Source: Propionicimonas sp020161015 (lineage in GTDB: Bacteria; Actinomycetota; Actinomycetes; Propionibacteriales; Propionibacteriaceae). From it: a stretch of 64,000 nucleotides of DNA. The stretch is taken from contig NZ_CAXWGX010000026.1 of the NCBI RefSeq assembly GCF_964266745.1, positions 124,001 through 188,000 on the forward strand, read 5' to 3'. This document shows positions 58,834-64,000 of the stretch, one piece after another. Both the position numbers and the translations under genes were made by a program. The notes under the pieces are model-generated. The model did no database searches. It saw nothing but the letters and a program-made list of their open reading frames with translations, and was not told the DNA's origin. The first letter of the stretch is position 1. Each line of letters opens with the position of its first letter.

Positions 58834-58851
58834 TAGTTGGATATTCAACTA
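58834..58851. promoter_or_regulatory. MarR-type operator palindrome
   Basis: TAGTTGGATATTCAACTA, perfect 6-bp arms with a 6-bp centre, 17 bp upstream of the monooxygenase start. The arms match the TAGTTG/CAACTA half-sites of several MarR-family regulators; no such gene is in the window. Confidence 0.55.
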
Positions 58852-58939
58852 CTACGAACACCCCGCGAGGTGCAGCTATTCCCCATATGGGGACGCCGGG
58901 TGCGCGGCGACGATGGAGGGGCCGACCGTGAGGAGGCAC

Positions 58940-60082
58940 ATGCTCCGACAGTCCATCGTGGCGTCCTGCGCTGTCGCCCTGCTCGCCGGGTGCGCCCCGG
59001 CACCCCCGGTCCGGCCACCCGCCACACCGGAGCCGACTCCGCTGACGCCCCGGATCGTCGCGGGGATCACCCAGGAGCACCTGCCCGACGGCGCTGCGTC
59101 CTACGCTGCGGGAGCCCCGGGAGCGGTGGGAGCTGCCGTCCACTACCGCGCGACCGGGAGGGTGCCCGCGTGGACGGTGACGGTCAGTCTCGGTCCGACC
59201 CCCGGCTGGCTGGCCCCCAAGGCCTGCCGCGCGGTGTCCGGCGCGCCGCGCGCCCACTGCTTCCGCGAGGGAGAGGTCCGCGTCGCCTGGCCCGACGAGG
59301 GCACGGAGGTGTTGCTGGTGGCGCCGCGGCGGGACGGCTTCGCCACCGTCCTCGCTGAGGGCAGGGCGTGGGACGGCGATCCGCGGCGCGGCGACCTACC
59401 CGTCGAGCTCGACGCGCTGCTGGAGCTGGCCCGTGACCCGCGGCTCGACGCGACCACCGACCCGCGCCTTCCCCTCCGGGCCGAGAACCTGCCCAACTGG
59501 CGCGACGACCTCGCCTGTGACCGCGCGCGCAGGGCGGGGACGACCAGCCTGCCGGCGAGCGCCTCCACCGGGGGGACGGGGGCCGCGACGCCGCAGGCCT
59601 TCGCCGCGCTCCTGGCCGCAGAGGTGAACGCGCGGTGCGTCGGGGAGTGGGAGGGGACGCCGGCAGAGGTCGGCGCGGTCGCCTACCTGGGCGGCGGCAC
59701 CGAGTGGCTGGCCGCCTACGTGACGACCGACCCGACGGCCGGTGACTGCCCCGCCGGGTGGGAGACCTGCGGCCGGGTGGACGGCGCGACCATCGCCTAC
59801 CGCTTCGACCGGCCCGGGACGTCCCCGGCCAAGGTGTGGCTGAGCAGGCCGATCGCCGACGGCTTCGTCGTGCTCCAGCAGGCCAGCCGCAAGGCGGACG
59901 CGCGTACCCGGGTGTTCCCGGTCGCGATGGCGACCATGCGTCGGCTGCTCGCCGACAACCGCTTCGCCTTCACCGTGACCAGCGGCCTCACGACGGCCGG
60001 CAACAACCTCCCGCTGTGCTGGCGGATCGCGCCGCGGGTCGACGCGCCCGCCACGGTGGCCCCCGACCCGCCACGCGGCTGA
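58940..60082 (+). CDS. Secreted lipoprotein of unknown function
   Basis: 380 residues. Signal peptide MLRQSIVASCAVALLAGC with lipobox LLAGC (Cys about residue 18), Pro-rich linker, then a large extracellular region with several Cys (PKACRAV, AHCFRE, LACDRA, ARCVGE, GDCPAGWETCGR) likely in disulfides. No recognised domain. ATG 58940 is chosen as it gives a proper lipoprotein signal and AGGAGG lies just upstream. Confidence 0.75.
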   Translation: MLRQSIVASCAVALLAGCAPAPPVRPPATPEPTPLTPRIVAGITQEHLPDGAASYAAGAPGAVGAAVHYRATGRVPAWTVTVSLGPTPGWLAPKACRAVSGAPRAHCFREGEVRVAWPDEGTEVLLVAPRRDGFATVLAEGRAWDGDPRRGDLPVELDALLELARDPRLDATTDPRLPLRAENLPNWRDDLACDRARRAGTTSLPASASTGGTGAATPQAFAALLAAEVNARCVGEWEGTPAEVGAVAYLGGGTEWLAAYVTTDPTAGDCPAGWETCGRVDGATIAYRFDRPGTSPAKVWLSRPIADGFVVLQQASRKADARTRVFPVAMATMRRLLADNRFAFTVTSGLTTAGNNLPLCWRIAPRVDAPATVAPDPPRG

Positions 60083-60137
60083 GCGCGTCGGCGCGCGGGA
60101 CGCCGGTCGCCGTGCGCCCGTCCGCCACAATGAACCC

Positions 60138-61025
60138 ATGACCCCGCTCGCCATCGAATGGACCTGGCCGGACACCCCGATCGCCCTCGCGGTGGTGATC
60201 GTGCTGTTCCTGCTCGCCCGCTGGCTGATCGTGCGGGGCATCACCCTGGCCACCAGGACCGCGCTCAAGCGGGCCCAGGACCAGCGCAATCACCCGGACT
60301 CCCGGACCCAGCGCATCCTCGCGATGGCGACCGGGTCGGACCACGAACGCTTCGAGCAGCGCGTCAACACGATCGGCTCGCTGCTGCGCAACCTGACCTC
60401 TGTCATCGTGGGCACCCTGCTGGTGCTCACGATCCTCGCCGTTCTCGACGTGCCGCTCGCCCCGCTGCTCGCCTCGGCGGGCGTCGGCGGCATCGCCCTC
60501 GCGTTCGGCGCGCAGAGCCTGGTCAAGGACTTCCTCTCCGGCATCTTCATGATCCTCGAGGACCAGTACGGCGTCGGCGACCTGATCGACACCGGCGACG
60601 TCCGCGGCACCGTCGAGGACGTGGGCCTGCGCGTGACGCGGCTGCGCGACCCGTCCGGCACGGTCTGGTACGTGCGCAACGGCGAGGTGCTGCGGGTCGG
60701 GAACCAGAGCCAGGGCTGGTCGACCGCGATCGTGGACGTCCCGGTGGCCTACGACGAGGACGCGGGGAGGGTGATCGGCATCCTCGAGCAGGTCTCGGCA
60801 GAGATGGAGGAGGACGCCGCGTTCGCCGACGTACTGCTGGAGAAGCCGACCGTCGCCGGCGTCAACGCCGTCACCGCCACCGCGATGACCATCCGGGTGA
60901 TCGCCAAGACGGCCCCGAACCAGCACTGGGGCGTCCAGCGCGCGCTCCTGGAGCGGGCGCTCGGCGCCCTGGGCAGGGCCGGCGTCCGCAGCCCCGCGCC
61001 GCACCTGGGCGTCCTTCCGGACTGA
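60138..61025 (+). CDS. MscS-family mechanosensitive channel
   Basis: 295 residues. First helix near 10-35, two more at ~75-125 with the pore-lining VGGIALAFGAQSLVKDFLSGIFMILEDQYGVGDLI, then the beta domain (GTVEDVGLRVTRLRDPSGTVWYVRNGEV) and the alpha/beta C-terminal domain. It relieves osmotic downshock in the cytoplasmic membrane. ATG 60138. No operon partner. Confidence 0.93.
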   Translation: MTPLAIEWTWPDTPIALAVVIVLFLLARWLIVRGITLATRTALKRAQDQRNHPDSRTQRILAMATGSDHERFEQRVNTIGSLLRNLTSVIVGTLLVLTILAVLDVPLAPLLASAGVGGIALAFGAQSLVKDFLSGIFMILEDQYGVGDLIDTGDVRGTVEDVGLRVTRLRDPSGTVWYVRNGEVLRVGNQSQGWSTAIVDVPVAYDEDAGRVIGILEQVSAEMEEDAAFADVLLEKPTVAGVNAVTATAMTIRVIAKTAPNQHWGVQRALLERALGALGRAGVRSPAPHLGVLPD

Positions 61026-61047
61026 GCCGGCAGCGCGGGGCCCAGTC

Positions 61048-61090
61048 CGGCGCGGGGACTAGTTCGGCGCGGGGACTAGTTCGGCGCGGG
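61048..61090. repeat. 17-bp tandem repeat spanning the EamA stop codon
   Basis: CGGCGCGGGGACTAGTT at 61048-61064 and 61065-61081, then CGGCGCGGG at 61082-61090. The TAG stop of the EamA gene (61076-61078) lies in the second unit, and an identical in-repeat TAG follows 17 bp on. Confidence 0.85.
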
Positions 61091-61954
61091 CGCCTTCGCC
61101 AGGGCCCGCGTGGAGCCCACGCTCGCCACGATCACGCAGGCCATCGCCACCAGTTCCACCCAGCCCAGCTGTTCACCCAGCACCAGCAGGGCCGCCAGCG
61201 CCGCCGCCGCCGGTTCGAGGCTCATCAGGATGCCGAACACCCCGGCGGGGATCCGCCGGCGGGCGACCATCTCCAGGCCGTAGGGGATCACGGAGCTGAG
61301 CACGCCCACCACCACGGCGAGGACGGCCACCCGCGGCTGCCACAGCGAACTGCCGCCCGCCACCAGGCCGGGTACGAGGAACACCAGGGCGCCCACGAGG
61401 CTGCCCACGCTGACGCCGGTCACCCCCTCCCACGCGGCACCGGTCGGGCCGGACAGCACGATGTACGCGGCCCACGCGGCACCGGCGAGCAGGGCGAAGC
61501 CGATGCCCGCCCAGTCCACCGTCGTCGGGAAGACACCGAGCAGGGTGACGCCGACCGCGGCCAGGCCCACCCAGACGAGGTCGCGGGCCCTGCGCGAGCC
61601 GACCAGTGCGACCGCGAGCGGCCCGAGGAACTCGATGGTCACCGCCAGCCCGATCGGGATCCGGGCGAAGGACTGGTAGATCGCCCAGTTCATGGTGGCC
61701 AGCGCGATGCCGTAGCCGATCACGACCCGCCACTCCGGCCAGGTCCGTCCCCGCAGCCGGGGGCGGGCGAAGACCCAGAAGATCGCCGCGGCCGCGGCCA
61801 TCCGGAGCCAGGCGACCGCCGTGGGGTCGGTGAGCGCGAACAGCGACTTCGCGAACGCCGCGCCCACCTGCACGGAGACGATCGCACCGAGGACCAGCCA
61901 GACCGGGCTCAGCCAGGCCGGCAGGCTCCGCGGTGCGGGCGGGCGAGCGCTCAT
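61076..61954 (-). CDS. EamA-family (DMT superfamily) transporter
   Basis: 292 residues with about ten membrane helices in two five-helix EamA repeats. Recognisable: GAIVSVQVGAAFAKSLFALTDPTAVAWLR at the start, PIGLAVTIEFLGPLAVAL, and EPAAAALAALLVLGEQLGWVELVAMACVIVAS at the end, as in RhtA-type exporters of threonine/homoserine. Substrate is not certain. Overlaps the tag gene by 4 bp. Confidence 0.9.
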   Translation of the reverse strand: MSARPPAPRSLPAWLSPVWLVLGAIVSVQVGAAFAKSLFALTDPTAVAWLRMAAAAAIFWVFARPRLRGRTWPEWRVVIGYGIALATMNWAIYQSFARIPIGLAVTIEFLGPLAVALVGSRRARDLVWVGLAAVGVTLLGVFPTTVDWAGIGFALLAGAAWAAYIVLSGPTGAAWEGVTGVSVGSLVGALVFLVPGLVAGGSSLWQPRVAVLAVVVGVLSSVIPYGLEMVARRRIPAGVFGILMSLEPAAAALAALLVLGEQLGWVELVAMACVIVASVGSTRALAKAPAPN

Positions 61955-62520
61955 GCCAGAGCGGCGCAGCGCGCGTGCGCGGGACAGGTCAGGAGGTGGT
62001 CGTTGAACATCCCGACCGCCTGCGCGAACGCGTAGACGATCGTCGGCCCGCAGAACCGGAAGCCGGCGCGCTTCAGGCGCCTCGAGAGCGCGTCCGTCCG
62101 GGGGTCCGTGGCCGGCACCTGTGCGAGCGCGGTCAGCTCACGCTGCACCGGACGCCCGTCCACCGCGCTCCAGACGAAGGCGGCGAACCCGCCGTCGGAC
62201 TCGATCTGCTGCCACGCCCGGGCGTTGCCGATGGCGGCCTCGATCTTGCCCCTGTGCCGCACGATGCCCGCGTCGCCCAGCAGCCGGACGACGTCCGGCT
62301 CACCCCAGCCGGCGATGACGTCGGGGTCGAACCCGGCGAACGCTGCCCGGAAGTTCTCCCGCTTGCGCAGGATCGTGTACCAGGACAGGCCGGCCTGGAA
62401 GCCGTCGAGCACGAGCTTCTCGAACAGCGCCCGGGAGTCGCGTTCCGGGACGCCCCACTCGTCGTCGTGGTAGGCGACGTACAGCGGATCGGTGCCGCAC
62501 CACCCGCAGCGCTCGCCCAT
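61951..62520 (-). CDS. tag: DNA-3-methyladenine glycosylase I
   Basis: 189 residues. Zinc-site residues C and H: RCGWCGTDPLYVAYHDDEWGVPERDSRALFEKLVLDGFQAGLSWYTILRKRENFRAAF, and C-terminal FCGPTIVYAFAQAVGMFNDHLLTCPAH. It excises 3-methyladenine from alkylated DNA. Complete at family length. Co-transcribed with the EamA gene. Confidence 0.95.
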   Translation of the reverse strand: MGERCGWCGTDPLYVAYHDDEWGVPERDSRALFEKLVLDGFQAGLSWYTILRKRENFRAAFAGFDPDVIAGWGEPDVVRLLGDAGIVRHRGKIEAAIGNARAWQQIESDGGFAAFVWSAVDGRPVQRELTALAQVPATDPRTDALSRRLKRAGFRFCGPTIVYAFAQAVGMFNDHLLTCPAHARCAALA

Positions 62521-62612
62521 GGCGTCCTCCCTCCCGTCCGGTCATCGTATTGCCCGCCACCCCCGGTCACCCGGCCGCGACCGCCAGCCGCCCGTGCTCC
62601 GGCACGACCACC

Positions 62613-62885
62613 GGCGTCCTCGTCACCACCACCCGCGCTCCGGCACCACCCGCCCTCGTCACCACCACCCGCGCCACCTGCGCCCTCGTCACCACCAGCC
62701 GCACTCCCGCCACCACCCGCCCTCGTCACCGCCACCCGCGCTCCGGCACCACCCGCCCTCGTCACCACCAGCCATGCCCTCGCCACCTGCGCCCTCGTCA
62801 CCGCCACCCGCACTCCCGCCACCACCCGCACTCCCCCACCACCTGCGCTCCCGCACCACCTGCGCTCCCGCACCACCACCCCACC
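62613..62885. repeat. Degenerate CT/CA-rich minisatellite
   Basis: Six copies of CCTCGTCACC(A/G)CCA(C/G)CC spaced 29-36 bp apart, separated by GCTCCGGCACCACCCGC-like filler. Several frames stay open only because the strand is almost free of T-rich stop codons; period and composition argue against coding. Confidence 0.75.
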
Positions 62886-62925
62886 CCTCTCCCCGCATCG
62901 ATCCCGCCCGTCTCCCGCCCGCGAT

Positions 62926-62979
62926 GCCCACAAAGCGGACCGAAACCGCCGACGTCGGCGGTTTCAGTCCTCTTTGGGC
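62926..62979. repeat. Large palindrome with 24-bp perfect core
   Basis: Core 62942-62965 is a perfect palindrome, GAAACCGCCGAC followed by its complement GTCGGCGGTTTC. Outer arms GCCCACAAAGCGGAC and GTCCTCTTTGGGC pair imperfectly. It lies in the 773-bp gene-free gap before the acyl-CoA ligase. Confidence 0.8.
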
Positions 62980-63051
62980 GAGAGAGGCGGAGCGGGCGGC
63001 TGGACGATCGGCGGGGACGGACTCCCGTCCCGTCGAGGGCCAGCCTTGATG

Positions 63052-63083
63052 CCGAGGGCCAGCACACCGGAGCTGGCCCTCGG
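63052..63083. repeat. 12-bp perfect hairpin beside 20-bp repeats
   Basis: CCGAGGGCCAGC / GCTGGCCCTCGG with an 8-nt loop. The stem shares its CTGGCCCTC sequence with the adjacent tandem array. Could act as a terminator, but no gene ends nearby on either strand. Confidence 0.6.
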
Positions 63084-63090
63084 TCAGAAG

Positions 63091-63190
63091 GCTGGCCGTC
63101 GCGGATGGCGGCTGGCCCTCGCGGACGGGGACTGGCCCTCGCGGACGGGGACTGGCGCTCGCGGATGGGGGCGGGGCCTCGCGGACGGGG
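63091..63190. repeat. Five 20-bp tandem repeats
   Basis: Units of consensus CTGGCCCTCGCGGACGGGGA fill 63091-63190 exactly (five x 20 bp), with 1-4 changes per unit. A 20-bp period is not a codon multiple, so it is noncoding. Confidence 0.88.
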
Positions 63191-63293
63191 CGCTCCTCAC
63201 CCGGGCGCGGGCGGACGCTGGTGGCGATGAGGCGAGGGACGGATCGCGCGGTTTTCGGCGTGGGGACGCTGACCCAGACAGTAGTGTCGCGGT

Positions 63294-64000
63294 GTGGACG
63301 CACCCTGGGTCAGGCACTACCAGCCGGGGGTACCGGCAGAGATCGAACTTCCCACCGAGTCGCTGGTGGCGCTCTACGAGCGCTCGGTCGCGGAGGCCGG
63401 CAGCCATGTGGCCACCGAGTTCTTCGGACGCACCACCACCTACACCGAACTGGGCGACCAGATCGCCCGCGCCGCAGAGGGGTTGCGCCGCCTCGGCGTC
63501 CAGGCCGGCGACCGGGTGGCGATCATCCTGCCGAACTGCCCCCAGCACATCGTGGCGTTCTACGCCGTGCTGCGCCTGGGCGCGGTCGTCGTCGAGCACA
63601 ACCCGCTGTACACCGAGCGCGAGCTGCGGCACCTCTTCGAGGACCACGCCGCCCGCGTCGCGATCAGCTGGGACGCGGCCGTCGGCAAGCTCAAGGCCAT
63701 GCCGGGCGACCTCGCGCTGGAGCACATCGTCTCGGTGAACCTGCTCAAGGCGTTCCCGACGATCAAGCGGCTCGCGCTGCAGCTGCCGGTGAAGAAGCTG
63801 CGCGAGACCCGCGACCGGCTCACCCGGCCCGCGCCCGGCACGCTGCCGTGGGAGAAGCTGCTGGACGCGCCGCCGCTGGTCGCGTCCCACCCCCGGCCCG
63901 GGGTGCACGACCTCGCGGTGATCCAGTACACCTCCGGCACCACAGGGGTGCCGAAGGGCGCGATGCTCAGCCACTTCAACCTGTTCAGCAACGCGCGGCA
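63294..64000 (+). CDS. Long-chain acyl-CoA ligase, 5' part
   Basis: First 235 residues, truncated by the window end. VDAPWVRHYQPGVPAEIELPTESLVALYERS, then ANL-fold sequence and the AMP-binding P-loop IQYTSGTTGVPKGAMLSHFNLFSNAR. The N-terminal SLVALYERS/HYQPGVP pattern is that of FadD-type long-chain ligases. GTG 63294 follows TAGTGT (63282-63287), suggesting a leaderless transcript. Distinct from the FadD15-like gene at 18.8 kb. Confidence 0.92.
   Translation, partial: MDAPWVRHYQPGVPAEIELPTESLVALYERSVAEAGSHVATEFFGRTTTYTELGDQIARAAEGLRRLGVQAGDRVAIILPNCPQHIVAFYAVLRLGAVVVEHNPLYTERELRHLFEDHAARVAISWDAAVGKLKAMPGDLALEHIVSVNLLKAFPTIKRLALQLPVKKLRETRDRLTRPAPGTLPWEKLLDAPPLVASHPRPGVHDLAVIQYTSGTTGVPKGAMLSHFNLFSNAR

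Noticed and set aside
62492..63230. Overlapping 185-226-codon frames in the repeat-rich gap
   Set aside because: They consist of Pro/Ala/His/Ser-rich translation of minisatellites, are open in several frames at once and have no plausible start signals.

Overview
This window comes from a high-GC Gram-positive bacterium of the Actinomycetota. The evidence is uniformly GC-rich codon use, many GTG starts and several apparently leaderless genes, the rpsF-ssb-rpsR-rplI order, a 702-residue two-part phosphate acetyltransferase, DUF3152 and septum-formation-type lipoproteins, and the CE1758/CE1759 flavin pair. Lactate oxidation beside pta-ackA and a beta-glucoside-type PTS fits a Propionibacteriales-like organism, but that placement is an inference. 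No rRNA, tRNA, CRISPR array, insertion sequence or phage block was recognised.

Layout. 0-5 kb: a partial ornithine carbamoyltransferase, a small membrane protein with a tyrosine phosphatase, an MprAB-like two-component system and a cysteine hydrolase. 5-10.4 kb: a lactate module (FAD/Fe-S dehydrogenase, permease, divergent GntR regulator with a recognisable operator). 10.4-13 kb: DUF3152 protein and the rplI/rpsR/ssb/rpsF operon. 13-16.7 kb: a secreted M15-like protein, a frameshifted HTH-STAND-TM gene and a small HTH paralogue. 17-26 kb: a persulfide/CoA-disulfide reductase under a CsoR/CstR-type palindrome, an acyl-CoA ligase, an endonuclease IV-like protein, pta-ackA and a racemase. 26-35.8 kb: a TetR gene divergent from a DUF2568-MBL operon, a PTS operon with an antiterminator and its RNA target, a GNAT, an AlkZ-like protein and an ABC-F protein.

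35.8-46.9 kb is the most unusual stretch. A tightly coupled minus-strand operon encodes a Nal1-like serine protease whose C-terminal half carries two Cys/Thr/Ser repeat arrays, a free copy of its N-terminal domain, an APH-fold kinase, a HopA1-domain protein and a LanC-like cyclase. The last three match the parts of class V lanthipeptide and thioamitide-type synthetases. Divergently transcribed are a subtilisin with four GIGGYWS repeats, an ECF-type sigma factor, a small regulatory-domain protein and a CHAT protease, followed by an RHH-GNAT pair. None of these proteins has an evident signal peptide and no exporter is linked. My reading is an intracellular multi-protease conflict or signalling system in which one protease tail may be cross-linked by lanthionines.

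46.9-64 kb: a ketopantoate reductase-like protein, the AmmeMemoRadiSam trio, alanine dehydrogenase with a divergent Lrp regulator, a second two-component system, two lipoproteins, a flavin monooxygenase/reductase pair, MscS, EamA, DNA-3-methyladenine glycosylase I, a repeat-rich noncoding gap and the start of an acyl-CoA ligase. Five copies of a palindromic intergenic element centred on CCGGAATTCCGG are scattered through the window, three of them in a ~144-bp-period array at 53.8-54.2 kb.
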